Assembly: GCA_017307865.1 (NCBI GenBank)
Contig: JAFKGE010000026.1
Span: 1 to 64,000 of the forward strand
Length of the DNA stretch: 64,000 bases
Reading direction: 5' to 3'
DNA from: Burkholderiales bacterium
GTDB taxonomy: Bacteria > Pseudomonadota > Gammaproteobacteria > Burkholderiales > Burkholderiaceae_C
This document shows positions 16,702 to 27,124 of the stretch, piece by piece (within the stretch, counting starts at the first letter, position 1; every line of letters begins with the position of its first letter). Position numbers and translations under genes: made by a program. The notes beneath the pieces are model-generated. The model made no database searches. It saw nothing but the letters and a program-made list of their open reading frames with translations, and had not been told where the DNA came from.

Positions 16702-17640
16702 CTACAGTGCAGCCACCAGTTCCGGCACCGCAGCGAACAGATCCGCCACCAGGCCATAATCCGCGACCTGAAAGATCGGCGCTTCGGGGTCCTTGTTGAT
16801 GGCGACGATGACCTTGCTGTCCTTCATGCCGGCCAGATGCTGGATCGCACCCGAGATGCCGACGGCCAGATACAACTGCGGCGCAACGATCTTGCCGGTC
16901 TGCCCGACCTGGTAATCATTGGGGGCGTAGCCAGCATCGACGGCGGCACGCGAAGCGCCGAGCGCGGCACCCAACTTGTCGGCCAGCGGCTCCAGCACGG
17001 CATGAAATTTCTCAGCCGCTCCCAGTCCACGTCCACCCGACACAATGATCGAAGCAGCGCTGAGCTCCGGGCGCTCGAGTTTCACCACCTCACGACCCAC
17101 GAGTCGGCTCAAGCCCAGATCAGCCGTGGCGGCCAGCGTCTCGATCGCCGCCGCGCCGCCCGCGCCCACCGGGTCGAATGCGGTGGTGCGAATGCTCAGC
17201 ACCTTGATGGCATCATTCGATTGCACACGCGCCAGCGCATTGCCGGCATAGAACGGGCGAACGAAGGTGTCCGCGGACTCGATGGCGATCACGTCCGACA
17301 CCTGAGAGGCGTCCAGCAGTGCTGCCACGCGCGGCAGCAGGTTCTTGCCAAAGGCGGTGGCCGGTGCCAGCACATGGGTGTAGGCTGCATCGGAGCGCAC
17401 CCGTGACCGCACCAGCTCGGCCAGGTTCTCGGCCAGGTGGGCTTCGTAGTGGGCTGCATCGGCGTGCAGCACATGGGTCACGCCCGCGACCGCCGCGGCG
17501 GCCTGGGCCACGGCAGCGCATTTAGCTCCGGCCACCAGCACGTGCATGTCGCCGCCCAGCGGTTTGGCGGCGGCGATCGTGTTCAGCGTTGACGCCTTGA
17601 GGACGGTGTTGTCATGTTCCGCAATGATCAGTGTTGTCAT
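16702..17640 (-). CDS. etfA: Electron transfer flavoprotein alpha subunit
   Basis: A 312-residue ETF alpha subunit. The C-terminal FAD-binding signature is complete: [35 protein letters not shown] and [14 protein letters not shown] accepts electrons from the many acyl-CoA dehydrogenases of the island and passes them to ETF:ubiquinone oxidoreductase, which is not encoded here. The ATG overlaps the etfB stop by one base (TGATG), so the subunits are translationally coupled. Confidence 0.96.
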   Translation of the reverse strand: MTTLIIAEHDNTVLKASTLNTIAAAKPLGGDMHVLVAGAKCAAVAQAAAAVAGVTHVLHADAAHYEAHLAENLAELVRSRVRSDAAYTHVLAPATAFGKNLLPRVAALLDASQVSDVIAIESADTFVRPFYAGNALARVQSNDAIKVLSIRTTAFDPVGAGGAAAIETLAATADLGLSRLVGREVVKLERPELSAASIIVSGGRGLGAAEKFHAVLEPLADKLGAALGASRAAVDAGYAPNDYQVGQTGKIVAPQLYLAVGISGAIQHLAGMKDSKVIVAINKDPEAPIFQVADYGLVADLFAAVPELVAAL

Positions 17641-18389
17641 CAGATGACCTTCGCTTCTTCTTTGAGTCGTTTGACGAGTTCGGCCGTATCGGCCACTTTG
17701 ATGCCGGCTTTGCGCTCCGCCGGCTCGCTAACGTGAAGGGTCACGGTGCGCGGCGCAATGTCGATGCCGAGCTCAGCCGCCTTGATCACCTCCATCGGCT
17801 TCTTCTTTGCCTTCATAATGTTGGGCAGCGTGACGTACCGCGGCTCATTGAGCCGCAAGTCGGTCGTGATCACCGCCGGCAGTTTCAACTCGAGAGTTTC
17901 CAGACCACCGTCAATTTCGCGCGCCACGACGGCCCGCTCGCCCTCAATCTGGACTTTCGAGGCAAAGGTCGCCTGCGGCCACCGCATCAATGCAGCGAAC
18001 ATTTGCCCGGTCTGCCCTGCATCGCCGTCGATCGCCTGCTTGCCGAAAATAGCCAGTTGCACACCCTCTTTCGTGGCAACATGGCTTATCAGCTTGGCCA
18101 CCGCCAGTGGTTCGAGCCCGGCGTCGGTTTCAATCAACACGCCGCGATCGGCACCGATGGCCATCGCGCTGCGCAAGGTCTCCTGACAAGCGTTCGGTCC
18201 GCAGGACACAGCGATCACTTCCGAAGCGACACCGGCCTCCTTGAGGCGCACCGCCTCTTCACAGGCGATTTCGTCGAACGGATTCATGGACAACTTCTGG
18301 TTCACGAGATCGACTCCCGAACCGTCGGATTTGACGCGGGCTTTGACGTTGTAGTCCAGCACCCGCTTTACAGCGACCAATATCTTCAC
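17640..18389 (-). CDS. etfB: Electron transfer flavoprotein beta subunit
   Basis: A 249-residue ETF beta subunit beginning at a GTG with GGAG five bases upstream. The N-terminal [20 protein letters not shown], the [18 protein letters not shown] stretch that contacts AMP, and the conserved [20 protein letters not shown] recognition loop are all present. The loop mediates docking to acyl-CoA dehydrogenases. A dedicated etfBA pair inside a catabolic island indicates high electron flux through the local dehydrogenases. Confidence 0.96.
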   Translation of the reverse strand: MKILVAVKRVLDYNVKARVKSDGSGVDLVNQKLSMNPFDEIACEEAVRLKEAGVASEVIAVSCGPNACQETLRSAMAIGADRGVLIETDAGLEPLAVAKLISHVATKEGVQLAIFGKQAIDGDAGQTGQMFAALMRWPQATFASKVQIEGERAVVAREIDGGLETLELKLPAVITTDLRLNEPRYVTLPNIMKAKKKPMEVIKAAELGIDIAPRTVTLHVSEPAERKAGIKVADTAELVKRLKEEAKVI

Positions 18390-18442
18390 TTTGACTCCAT
18401 GGGTTTAAATAATTTGCAAATACGGACTTGGGTGCACCCGAC

Positions 18443-20062
18443 TCACTCCCACTTCCAATCCTTGTACATCTCGCGCAACTTGGTCTTGAGGAATTTGCCG
18501 GTCGAGGTGCGCGGGATTTCGTTGACAAACGCAAAGCCTTCGGGCAACTGCCACTTGGCAAAGGTCTTGGCCAGATGGTCCCGAATCTCTTCAGCGGTAG
18601 CACTCATGCCTGGGCGCAACACCACCACCGCCAACGGCCGCTCGGCCCAGCGCGGGTGCGGCACGGCGATTACCGATGCCTCCAGCACCGCCGGGTGGCC
18701 CATCACAGCGTTTTCCAGATCGACCGAGCTAATCCATTCACCACCCGACTTGATCAGGTCCTTGGTGCGGTCTGTCAGGCGCAGGAATCCCTCCGAATCG
18801 ATGCATCCCACGTCGCCGGTACGCAACCATCCATCGGCGGTGAAGCTGCTCTCGTTGAGCGGCAGATCATGGTAGCCGCCGGTGACCCACGGACCACGGA
18901 CCTGGATCTCTCCGACCGAACTGCCGTCCCACGGCACCTCTCCCTCGTCGCCGATCAGGCGGATGTCGACCAGCGGCGCGGCCATGCCCTGCTTGGTGCG
19001 GAAACCATACTGCTCTTCCTTGGACAGTGAGCGCATCTGCGGCTTGAGCACCGAAACCGTGCCCAGCGGGGAAGTCTCGGTCATACCCCAGGCGGTAGCG
19101 ACCTCAAGATTGAACTCGTCAAAACCACGGAACAGCGACTCCGGCGCCGCCGAACCGCCGACCAGCATGCGCATGCCGGGCATCAAATCGTACTTGGCCG
19201 GGTTGGCACGCAGCGTCTGCAGCAACGATAGCCAGATCGTCGGCACCCCGCCGGTCACAGTAACGCGCTCACGCTGGTACAAGTCGAGCAGCGAGTCCGA
19301 GTCGAGATGCGGCCCGGGGAACACCTGCTTGGCGCCGACAAAGGTGGAGATGAACGGCAGACCCCAGGCGTTGGCGTGGAACATCGGCACGACGGGCAGC
19401 ACAGTGTCCGTGCCAGAAACATTGATCCCGCCCGGGAGGGCCGCCACGAGCGTATGCAGCACGGTCGAGCGGTGCGAATAGACGACACCCTTGGGGTTCC
19501 CGGTAGTGCCCGAGGTGTAGCACATGCCACAGGGCGCATTTTCGTCAACCTCGACACATTTGAAATCGCCGGTCGCCTTGCCGATAAAGGTTTCGTAGTC
19601 GTCGTGACCCTGTGCCACCGATTTGCCGGTCAGCGGAACCACGATGATGCGCTCGAAGTTGACATCCTTGGCAAACTGCGCCAACAAAGGCAGCAGTACA
19701 TCGTCGACGATCAGGAAACGGTCCTTGGCGTGGTTAACGATAAACGCCAAGTCATGCGGAAACAGACGCAGGTTGAGGTTATGCATCACGGCACCCGCTG
19801 CCGGGATGCCAAAGTAGCATTCCAGGTGTGCATAGTGGTTCCACATCAAGGTGGCTACCCGATCACCGGGCTTGATGCCGGCCGTGACCAGCGCCTCGGC
19901 CAACCCTTTGGCCCGGCGATGGAAGTCAGCATAGGTATGGCGGTGCAGCGACTTGTCAGGCATCCGCGAAACGATTTCCACCTTTGGATGATAGAGCTTG
20001 GCCCGCTCCAGAAAATGATTGAGCGACAGCGGCACTTGCATCATGGTCGATTTCATAGTCAT
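18443..20062 (-). CDS. Medium/long-chain fatty acyl-CoA ligase
   Basis: A 539-residue AMP-forming ligase resembling AlkK-type and long-chain acyl-CoA synthetases. It carries the ATP loop YTSGTTGNPKGVVYSH, MFHANAWGLPF, AWGMTETSPLG, LRTGDVG and the A10 lysine in TSTGKFLKTKLREM. The start at 20062 has GGAG 7 bp upstream; further ATGs follow at codons 3, 6 and 7. It lies 35 bp downstream of the TetR gene and 53 bp upstream of etfB, so it is probably co-transcribed with both. Confidence 0.88.
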   Translation of the reverse strand: MTMKSTMMQVPLSLNHFLERAKLYHPKVEIVSRMPDKSLHRHTYADFHRRAKGLAEALVTAGIKPGDRVATLMWNHYAHLECYFGIPAAGAVMHNLNLRLFPHDLAFIVNHAKDRFLIVDDVLLPLLAQFAKDVNFERIIVVPLTGKSVAQGHDDYETFIGKATGDFKCVEVDENAPCGMCYTSGTTGNPKGVVYSHRSTVLHTLVAALPGGINVSGTDTVLPVVPMFHANAWGLPFISTFVGAKQVFPGPHLDSDSLLDLYQRERVTVTGGVPTIWLSLLQTLRANPAKYDLMPGMRMLVGGSAAPESLFRGFDEFNLEVATAWGMTETSPLGTVSVLKPQMRSLSKEEQYGFRTKQGMAAPLVDIRLIGDEGEVPWDGSSVGEIQVRGPWVTGGYHDLPLNESSFTADGWLRTGDVGCIDSEGFLRLTDRTKDLIKSGGEWISSVDLENAVMGHPAVLEASVIAVPHPRWAERPLAVVVLRPGMSATAEEIRDHLAKTFAKWQLPEGFAFVNEIPRTSTGKFLKTKLREMYKDWKWE

Positions 20063-20097
20063 GGTTCAACTCCAAAAAATATCATTACAGACTCAAC

Positions 20098-20739
20098 TCA
20101 AAAACCAGCAGTCAGCACTCCATGCCCGACAGAGCAAGGATCGACTTCACCCCTCGCTGCAGCCGCCACGCGAGGAAACAGCATGGTGTACATGCGCTGC
20201 GCCAACGCATCGACATCCAGACGACCCTCAGACCGGTACCACTGCGCCGTCCAGTTAAGGGCACCGAGTACCGTCTGTCGCACCAGCGCGGCATCGGGGT
20301 CGACCCAACCCAAAACCACAGCCTCATTGATGGGCTCCATCCACAAGGCCTCGTAGGCATCGCGCAATGCCAGCACCCGGGTCTGGGCGGCGGGCGACAG
20401 GCTGCGCCATTCATAAAGCAACACCGTCATCGCGTCGAGCTTCGCGCCCAGCAAAGCCTTCAGGTGGCAGCGCACCATCGACAGCAGCCGCTCGGGCAAG
20501 CGAGTCTCACCGGCCAGCCCGTCACGCACCGACTGCATGATGTCGCGAACTCCGCCCTCCATCACCGCTACCAGCAACTCCTCCTTGGTGGCGAAGTGAT
20601 AGAAGAGCGAGCCCGAGGTCATTCCCAGCGCCTCGGCGATATCGCGCACCGAGGTGCGCTCGAAACCGCGACGCCGGAACTGGCCCGCCGCAATGGCCAA
20701 AATCGCATCCTTTCGCCCGTTGTCACGCACCTTTGTCAT
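20098..20739 (-). CDS. TetR-family transcriptional regulator
   Basis: A 213-residue regulator. The N-terminal helix-turn-helix is clear (SVRDIAEALGMTSGSLFYHF, about residues 30-50) and is followed by a TetR-type ligand domain with a conserved ALNWTAQWYR segment near residue 170. The ATG at 20739 removes 31 non-conserved residues encoded by the longer open frame. It is divergent from the dehydrogenase at 20885 and heads the minus-strand ligase and etf genes, so it probably represses both directions from the 145-bp space, most likely relieved by an acyl-CoA. Confidence 0.87.
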   Translation of the reverse strand: MTKVRDNGRKDAILAIAAGQFRRRGFERTSVRDIAEALGMTSGSLFYHFATKEELLVAVMEGGVRDIMQSVRDGLAGETRLPERLLSMVRCHLKALLGAKLDAMTVLLYEWRSLSPAAQTRVLALRDAYEALWMEPINEAVVLGWVDPDAALVRQTVLGALNWTAQWYRSEGRLDVDALAQRMYTMLFPRVAAAARGEVDPCSVGHGVLTAGF

Positions 20740-20884
20740 GCCGTACACTATATCATCTAACAAGCGTTTGATCGGTTTCGGATCGCGGGAACGACACTTC
20801 CGGCGCATTCCGCGTGGATGAATCAAAACCATCGCAGCCGTCGCCCTTGCCAGATTTAAACCACCTCAAAGGACAGACCTAGAC
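20740..20884. promoter_or_regulatory. Divergent promoter region between the TetR gene and the acyl-CoA dehydrogenase
   Basis: This gap separates the two divergent transcription units. CAAGCGTTTG at 20760-20769 is an imperfect palindrome (8 of 10 positions symmetric) in a locally AT-rich context near the TetR start, a plausible autoregulatory operator. An AAAGGA sequence about 11 bp before the ATG at 20885 is the only ribosome-binding candidate for the plus-strand gene. No confident -35/-10 pair could be assigned by eye. Confidence 0.4.
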
Positions 20885-22021
20885 ATGCTGACACGCACCA
20901 TCTTTGGCGAAGAACACGAACTCTTCCGGGACCAGGCCCGTCGCTTCCTGGAAGAGGATGTCATTCCCCATCACGCCGGCTGGGAAGCAGATGGCATCGT
21001 GCCGCGCGAGGTCTGGCGCAAGGCAGGCGCTGCGGGTCTGCTGTGTCCGGCCATCCCTGAAGCCTACGGCGGCGGCGGCGGTACACGCCTGCACAGCGCC
21101 GTGCTAATCGAGGAAATCGCCCGCGCCGGAACGAGCGGGATCGGCTTCGGATTGCACTCGGACATCGTCGCTCCCTACATCCTGGCCTACGGTACCGAGG
21201 AACAAAAGCGCACCTGGCTGCCGCGCATGGCCACCGGCGAGGTCATTGGCGCCATTGCCATGACCGAGCCCGGTGCCGGCAGCGACCTGCAAAACGTGCG
21301 CACCCAGGCGCTGCGTGAGGGCGATGAGCTCATCATCAACGGCCAGAAAACCTTCATCACCAACGGCCAGAACGCCGACGTGGTAATCGTGGTCACCAAA
21401 ACCGACCCCACCAAGGGTGCCAAGGGCACCTCGCTGGTGCTTGTCGAGACAAACCGTCCCGGTTTTCAACGCGGACGCAACCTCGAAAAAATCGGCATGA
21501 AGGCGCAGGACACCTCAGAGCTCTTTTTCGACAACGTGCGCGTGCCCGTAAGCAACATCTTGGGCGGCGAAGGCAAGGGCTTTTTCCTGCTCATGCAGGA
21601 GCTCGCCTGGGAGCGCATGCAGATCGCCGTCGGCGCAGTGGCAGGTGCCGAGGCGGCGCTCGAATGGACGCTGGCGTACACCAAGGACCGCAAGGCCTTC
21701 GGCCAGCGCGTGATCGACTTCCAGCACAACCGCTTCAAACTTGCCGAAATGAAGACCGAGATCCAGGTCGCACAGGTCTTTGTCGACCGCCTGCTCGGTC
21801 TGCTGATGGAAGGCCAGCTTGATGCTGCCACCGCAGCGATGGCCAAGTACTGGACCACCGACCTGCATTGCAAAGTGATCGACCAGTGCCTGCAGATGTT
21901 CGGCGGCTTCGGCTACATGTGGGAGTACCCGATTGCCCGCGCCTATGCGGATGCACGCGTCGCACGCATCTACGGCGGAACCAACGAAATCATGAAAGAA
22001 ATCATCAGCCGCACGCTATAG
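20885..22021 (+). CDS. Acyl-CoA dehydrogenase (long-chain type)
   Basis: A 378-residue acyl-CoA dehydrogenase of the long-chain-like group. HELFRDQARRFLEEDV, CPAIPEAYGGGGG, MTEPGAGSDLQNVRTQA, QKTFITNGQNAD and YGGTNEIMKEII, the last with the catalytic Glu, are all intact. It is the first gene of the plus-strand catabolic operon, followed 53 bp later by a thiolase. It probably performs the general dehydrogenation of the unbranched or omega-shortened acyl chain before the Atu steps. Confidence 0.9.
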   Translation: MLTRTIFGEEHELFRDQARRFLEEDVIPHHAGWEADGIVPREVWRKAGAAGLLCPAIPEAYGGGGGTRLHSAVLIEEIARAGTSGIGFGLHSDIVAPYILAYGTEEQKRTWLPRMATGEVIGAIAMTEPGAGSDLQNVRTQALREGDELIINGQKTFITNGQNADVVIVVTKTDPTKGAKGTSLVLVETNRPGFQRGRNLEKIGMKAQDTSELFFDNVRVPVSNILGGEGKGFFLLMQELAWERMQIAVGAVAGAEAALEWTLAYTKDRKAFGQRVIDFQHNRFKLAEMKTEIQVAQVFVDRLLGLLMEGQLDAATAAMAKYWTTDLHCKVIDQCLQMFGGFGYMWEYPIARAYADARVARIYGGTNEIMKEIISRTL

Positions 22022-22074
22022 AACGCGCCTTCCGCCGCCTTTAGTCCTCCACCAGTTAAAGAAGGAAACCCACC

Positions 22075-23283
22075 ATGACCGATGCATTCATTTATGACGC
22101 CGTGCGCACGCCGCGCGGCAAGGGCCGCAGTTCAGGTGCCCTGCACGGCACCACGCCCATCAGCCTGGCCATCACGGCCTTGCAGGCGCTGCGTGACCGC
22201 AACGCCCTGGACACCGCCTTCGTCGACGACATCATCCTCGGCTGCGTCGAACCCGCCGGTGAGCAAGGTGCCAACATCGCCCGCGTGGCGGCCATCGCCG
22301 CCGGTTATCACGAGTGCGCGCCCGGCGTGCAAATCAACCGCTTTTGCGCCTCCGGGCTCGAAGCCTGCAACATGGCCTCCGCCAAGGTCATGTCGGGCCA
22401 GTCGCCCTTGGTCATCGGCGGCGGTGTGGAGAGCATGAGCCGCGTGCCGATGGGCAGCAGCGGCGGCGCCTGGGTGATTGACCCGGCAGTGGCGATTCCG
22501 ACCTATTTCGTGCCGCAAGGCATTTCGGCCGATCTGATTGCCACCCTGTACGGACACAGCCGCAAGGACGTGGACAGCTACGCCGTCGAGAGCCAACGTC
22601 GCGCCGCACAAGCCTGGGTCGAGGGACGCTTCGCCCGCTCCATTGTGCCGGTGAAGGACGTGAACGGCTGCGTCGTGCTCGCGCATGACGAACACATGCG
22701 CGCCGACACTACCCTGGAATCGCTGGCCAAGCTGGATCCTGCGTTCCAGGTTCAGGGCGAGAAGTACGGCTTCGACGCGGTCGCCCTCCAGCGCTATCCC
22801 CAACTCGAAGGCATCACGCACGTGCACCACGCCGGCAACTCCTCGGGCATCGTGGACGGCGCGTCCGCGGTGCTGATCGGCAACGCCGAAGTCGGCAAAC
22901 GGCTCGGTCTGAAACCCCGTGCCCGCATCCGCTCTTTTGCTTCCGTGGGCAGCGAGCCCACCATCATGCTGACCGGCCCCTCCTGCTCGGCAGAAAAAGC
23001 GCTCAAGCTGGCTGGCATGAATGCGGCAGACATCGATCTTTACGAGTTGAACGAAGCCTTCGCCTCGGTCGTGTTGCGCTTCATGGAGGTAATGAACGTC
23101 CCGCACGACAAGATGAACGTCAACGGCGGGGCTATCGCGATGGGGCATCCGCTCGGCGCCACCGGCGCCATGATTCTGGGCACCCTGCTCGACGAACTCG
23201 AGCGCCGCAACCTTTCCACCGGCCTGGCCACGCTGTGCGTGGGCGCCGGCATGGGCACCGCCACCATCATCGAGCGCGTCTGA
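22075..23283 (+). CDS. Acetyl-CoA acyltransferase (thiolase)
   Basis: A 402-residue thiolase with all catalytic motifs: the nucleophile Cys91 in [10 protein letters not shown], His in ELNEAF and [15 protein letters not shown], and the C-terminal Cys in CVGAGMG. It catalyses CoA-dependent cleavage of 3-ketoacyl-CoA in beta-oxidation, and could also cleave the acetoacetyl-CoA made by the synthetase at 8699. An AGAAGGAAA ribosome-binding site precedes the ATG. Followed directly by the FadJ-type gene, it completes a beta-oxidation set. Confidence 0.93.
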   Translation: MTDAFIYDAVRTPRGKGRSSGALHGTTPISLAITALQALRDRNALDTAFVDDIILGCVEPAGEQGANIARVAAIAAGYHECAPGVQINRFCASGLEACNMASAKVMSGQSPLVIGGGVESMSRVPMGSSGGAWVIDPAVAIPTYFVPQGISADLIATLYGHSRKDVDSYAVESQRRAAQAWVEGRFARSIVPVKDVNGCVVLAHDEHMRADTTLESLAKLDPAFQVQGEKYGFDAVALQRYPQLEGITHVHHAGNSSGIVDGASAVLIGNAEVGKRLGLKPRARIRSFASVGSEPTIMLTGPSCSAEKALKLAGMNAADIDLYELNEAFASVVLRFMEVMNVPHDKMNVNGGAIAMGHPLGATGAMILGTLLDELERRNLSTGLATLCVGAGMGTATIIERV

Positions 23284-23339
23284 CCCAGCCGCCCCCCCGG
23301 AAACACGCAGGTTTCACCCCATTTACCAGGACTCTCACC

Positions 23340-25472
23340 ATGACAATCGACTACAAGGTGGATGCCGACGGCATTGCCACCATCACTTGGGCCATGCAGG
23401 ACGTACCGATGAACGTCCTCAACGAGCAATCCATCCCCGCGTTCAGCGAGGCCGTGCGCAAGGCCGTGGCAGACGCTGCCGTAAAGGGCGTGATCATTGC
23501 CTCGGCCAAGCCCGATTTCATCGCGGGCGCCGACCTGAACATGATGCTCGCGATCACCGATGCGCAAGGCCTGCTGGACTTCGTCGCGCGCCTGCACACT
23601 TTGCTGCGTGGCATCGAAAAAAGCGGCAAGCCCTTCGTCGCCGCACTCAACGGCACCACGCTGGGCGGCGGCTATGAGGTTGCGCTGGCCTGCCACCGCC
23701 GCATCGCCGCCGACAACCCCAAGGCCCAGATCGGCCTGCCCGAAGTGGCCCTCGGCCTGCTGCCGGGCGGCGGCGGCACGCAGCGCCTGCCGCGCATGAT
23801 CGGGCTTCGCGGCGCCCTGCCCTTGCTGCTCGAAGGCAAAAAATTGCCTCCCGAGAAAGCTCTGGATGCCGGTCTGGTCGACGAAGTCGTGCCCGCCGAA
23901 CAGTTGCTGACACGCGCCAAGGAGTGGCTACTCACTGAAGGCCCCAAGAACGCAACGCAACCCTGGGACCGCAAAGGCTTCAAGCTGCCTGGCGGCGCGG
24001 TTCAAAGCCCTGGCGGCTACGAAACCTTCACAGCCGGCAACGCCATGCTGCGCGCCAAGACCTTTGGCAACTACCCTGCACCCGAGGCCATTCTGAGCGC
24101 CGTCTATAACGGCTGTCAGGTGGACATCGACACAGGCTGCAAGGTCGAAGGGCGCGAATTCGCCAAGCTCGCGACCGGCAAGGTCTCGAAGAACATGATC
24201 CGCTCGCTCTTTTTCGGCATCGGTGACGCTAACAAGCTCGCCTCGCGCCCCAAGGGTATCCCGAAGGCCAGCTACAGCAAAGTCGGCATCCTGGGCGCGG
24301 GCATGATGGGCGCGGGCATCGCCTATGCGTGTGCCGAAGTCGGCATGCAGGTGGTGCTGCTCGACACCAGCCTCGAAGCCGCGAACAAAGGCAAAGGCTA
24401 CAGTGAAGCGCTGTGGGGCAAGCGCGTGGCCGCCAAGCGCATGGGCGAGGCCGAACGCGATGCCAAGCTCGTACTGATCCAGACCACGACCGACTTTGCA
24501 GCGCTTGACGGTTGCGACATCGTGGTCGAAGCCGTGTTCGAAGACCGCACCATCAAGGCCGATGTCACGCGCAAGGCCGAAGCCCGGCTTGCACCCAGCG
24601 CCATCTTTGCCTCCAACACCAGCACGCTGCCCATCACCGGCCTGGCCGAAGCCTCGGCGCGCCCGGCGAACTTCATCGGCCTGCACTTTTTCTCGCCCGT
24701 GGACAAAATGCCGCTGGTCGAGATCATCCGCGGCAAGGCGACGAGCGACGAGTGTCTGGCGCGCGCCATGGACTTCGTCAAGGCCATCCGCAAGACACCC
24801 ATCGTCGTCAACGACAGCCGCGGTTTTTACACCAGCCGTGTGTTCTCGACCTACGTCGGAGAAGGCCTGGCGCTGCTCGCCGAAGGTGTGGCGCCGGCGC
24901 TGATCGAAAACGCCGGCCGCATGTGCGGCATGCCCGTGGGCCCGCTCGCGCTGGCCGACGAGGTATCGCTCGAACTTATGGCGCGCATCCGTAAACAGAC
25001 CGCAGCCGATCTCGGCGCGGCCTACCAACGCAGCGCCATCGACGATGTCTGCGACCGCATGGTAGACAAGCTCGGGCGCCTGGGCAAAAAAATCGGCAAA
25101 GGCTTTTACGACTATCCGCAAGGCGCGCCCAAGCACCTCTGGAGCGGCCTTGCACAGGAGTTTGCGCAGGCGGCAACGCAGCCCAGCGTAGAAGACGTCA
25201 AGCAACGCCTGATGTTCATCCAGTCCGTCGAGACCGCGCGTTGCCTCGAAGAAAAGGTGCTGCTCGCGCCCGTCGATGCCGACGTGGGCGCCATTTTGGG
25301 CTGGGGTTTCCCGCCCTGCCTCGGTGGCCCGATCGGCCAGATCGACACCGTGGGCGTGGCCGAATTCGTCCAGACCTGCGAAGCCCTGGCGCAGCGCGTC
25401 GGCCCGCGTTTCGCCCCTCCCCAGCTGCTGCGCGACATGGCCCAGCGCGGCGCCGCCTTCTACCTCCGTTGA
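23340..25472 (+). CDS. Bifunctional enoyl-CoA hydratase / 3-hydroxyacyl-CoA dehydrogenase (FadJ/FadB type)
   Basis: A 710-residue fusion. Residues 1-190 are a crotonase domain with both hydratase glutamates in place (GGGYEVALAC and IGLPEVALGL). Residues from about 315 carry the NAD-binding motif GILGAGMMGAGIAYA and the 3-hydroxyacyl-CoA dehydrogenase signature with catalytic His in GLHFFSPVDKMPLVEI, followed by two C-terminal helical domains. It hydrates enoyl-CoA and oxidises the 3-hydroxyacyl-CoA. The ATG at 23340 is chosen because similarity begins there; the longer open frame overlaps the thiolase. Confidence 0.93.
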   Translation: MTIDYKVDADGIATITWAMQDVPMNVLNEQSIPAFSEAVRKAVADAAVKGVIIASAKPDFIAGADLNMMLAITDAQGLLDFVARLHTLLRGIEKSGKPFVAALNGTTLGGGYEVALACHRRIAADNPKAQIGLPEVALGLLPGGGGTQRLPRMIGLRGALPLLLEGKKLPPEKALDAGLVDEVVPAEQLLTRAKEWLLTEGPKNATQPWDRKGFKLPGGAVQSPGGYETFTAGNAMLRAKTFGNYPAPEAILSAVYNGCQVDIDTGCKVEGREFAKLATGKVSKNMIRSLFFGIGDANKLASRPKGIPKASYSKVGILGAGMMGAGIAYACAEVGMQVVLLDTSLEAANKGKGYSEALWGKRVAAKRMGEAERDAKLVLIQTTTDFAALDGCDIVVEAVFEDRTIKADVTRKAEARLAPSAIFASNTSTLPITGLAEASARPANFIGLHFFSPVDKMPLVEIIRGKATSDECLARAMDFVKAIRKTPIVVNDSRGFYTSRVFSTYVGEGLALLAEGVAPALIENAGRMCGMPVGPLALADEVSLELMARIRKQTAADLGAAYQRSAIDDVCDRMVDKLGRLGKKIGKGFYDYPQGAPKHLWSGLAQEFAQAATQPSVEDVKQRLMFIQSVETARCLEEKVLLAPVDADVGAILGWGFPPCLGGPIGQIDTVGVAEFVQTCEALAQRVGPRFAPPQLLRDMAQRGAAFYLR

Positions 25473-25488
25473 GCGAGGGATAGCCCCC

Positions 25489-27108
25489 ATGCCCGCCATC
25501 CAAAGCCAAATCGATCCGCAATCAGAGAGTTTCCAGCGCGAGCACGCGCAGATGCTCGCGCTGATCCACCACTTTCGTGACTGCGAAGACCGCGTGCGCA
25601 ACACTTCCAACAGCCAGGAGTCCAAGTTCCGCGCGCGCAAGCAGCTGCTGCCGCGCGAGCGCATCGCGCTGCTGCTCGACCGCGGCTCCGAATGGCTGGA
25701 GTTTTCCACGCTCGCGGGCCTGCGCATGCACGACGACGACGGTGACAAAAACGTGCTCGGCGGCGGCATCATCACCGGCATCGGTAGGGTGTCGGGCGTG
25801 CGCTGCGTGGTGATCGCGTCCGACAGTGCGATCAAGGGCGGCACCATCACGCCCATGGGCATGCGCAAGAGCCTGCGCGCCGAAGCCATCGCGATGGAAA
25901 ACAAGCTACCCGTGATCCGCCTCGTCGAGTCGGGCGGCGCCAACCTCATGCACGTGGGCGAGGTCTTCATCGAAGGCGGGCGCGGTTTTGCCAACCAGGC
26001 GCGACTGTCGGCCGCAGGCATTCCGCAAATCTGCGTGATGCACGGGCACTCGACGGCTGGCGGCGCGTACCTGCCCGGCATGTCCGACTACGTGATCATG
26101 GTGCGCGGACGCGCCAAGGCTTTTCTGGCCGGCCCGCCGCTGCTCAAGGCCGCGACGGGCGAAATCGCCACCGACGAGGAACTGGGTGGTGCTGAAATGC
26201 ATAGCACCACCTCGGGCGTGGCCGAATACCTGGCCGAAGACGACGCCGACGGCATCCGCATTGCGCGCGACATCATGGCGCGCCTGCCCTGGAACGACAG
26301 GCTGCCGCTGCGCGCGCCCAAGACCTGGAAAGAGCCCCGCTACGCCATCGACGAGATCGTGGGCACGGTGCCCGTCGATTTTCGCCACCCCTACGACATG
26401 CGGGAGGTGCTCGCACGCATCATCGACGACTCCGACTTCCTCGAGTTCAAAGCCTTGTACGGCAGCGCCACGGTGTGCGGCATGGGTGCCATCGAAGGGC
26501 AACCCTGCGGCTTCCTGGGCAACAACGGCCCGATCGATCCGCAAGGCGCAACCAAGGCCGCGCAATTCATCCAGCTGTGCAGCCAGTCGGGCACGCCGCT
26601 CATCTTTTTGCAGAACACCACGGGCTTTCTCGTGGGCAAAGACGTGGAGCAGGTGGGCATCATCAAGCACGGCGCGAAGATGATCCAGGCCGTCACCAAC
26701 GCCACCGTGCCGCGCATCACGCTGATGATCGGTGCTTCTTTCGGCGCCGGCAACTACGGCATGTGCGGCCGCGCCTACGACCCGCGCTTCGTCTTTGCCT
26801 GGCCCAACGCGCGCGTGGCCGTGATGGGCGGCGAGCAAGCTGCGACGGTGATGCGCATCGTCACCGAAGAGAAATTTGCCCGGACGGGCAAGATGCCGCC
26901 GACCGACGCCATGCAAGCCATGCGCGAGGAAATCCTGCAGCGCTTCGACATGGAGTCGCACGCCTTCTTCGCCACGGCACGCCTGTGGGACGACGGCATC
27001 ATCGACCCGCGTGACACCCGCCGCGTGCTCGCCACTGCCCTGGCCGTGTGCCGCGACGCCGAAGCCCGTCAACTGAACCCCAACACCTTCGGTGTGGCCC
27101 GGATGTGA
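25489..27108 (+). CDS. atuC: Acyl-CoA carboxylase carboxyltransferase subunit, geranyl-CoA carboxylase (AtuC) type
   Basis: A 539-residue biotin-dependent carboxyltransferase. The opening MPAIQSQIDPQSESFQRE matches the AtuC N-terminal pattern, and HGHSTAGGAYLPGMSDYVIM with AFLAGPPLLKAATGE covers the active-site region. In the Atu pathway the enzyme carboxylates the gamma-methyl of cis-geranyl-CoA so that the beta-branch can be cleaved off. The ATG at 25489 has GAGCGAGGG upstream and lies 16 bp after the FadJ-type stop; a much longer open frame upstream is not conserved. It pairs with the biotin carboxylase at 27125, and AtuD- and AtuA-type genes follow. Specificity for geranyl- over methylcrotonyl-CoA is inferred. 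Confidence 0.83.
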   Translation: MPAIQSQIDPQSESFQREHAQMLALIHHFRDCEDRVRNTSNSQESKFRARKQLLPRERIALLLDRGSEWLEFSTLAGLRMHDDDGDKNVLGGGIITGIGRVSGVRCVVIASDSAIKGGTITPMGMRKSLRAEAIAMENKLPVIRLVESGGANLMHVGEVFIEGGRGFANQARLSAAGIPQICVMHGHSTAGGAYLPGMSDYVIMVRGRAKAFLAGPPLLKAATGEIATDEELGGAEMHSTTSGVAEYLAEDDADGIRIARDIMARLPWNDRLPLRAPKTWKEPRYAIDEIVGTVPVDFRHPYDMREVLARIIDDSDFLEFKALYGSATVCGMGAIEGQPCGFLGNNGPIDPQGATKAAQFIQLCSQSGTPLIFLQNTTGFLVGKDVEQVGIIKHGAKMIQAVTNATVPRITLMIGASFGAGNYGMCGRAYDPRFVFAWPNARVAVMGGEQAATVMRIVTEEKFARTGKMPPTDAMQAMREEILQRFDMESHAFFATARLWDDGIIDPRDTRRVLATALAVCRDAEARQLNPNTFGVARM

Positions 27109-27124
27109 GGATGTGAGAAAGCCC

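Noticed and set aside
25276-25488. An extended N-terminus for the AtuC-type gene
   Set aside because: The extra 71 codons overlap the FadJ-type gene in another frame and are not conserved. A good ribosome-binding site precedes the ATG at 25489.
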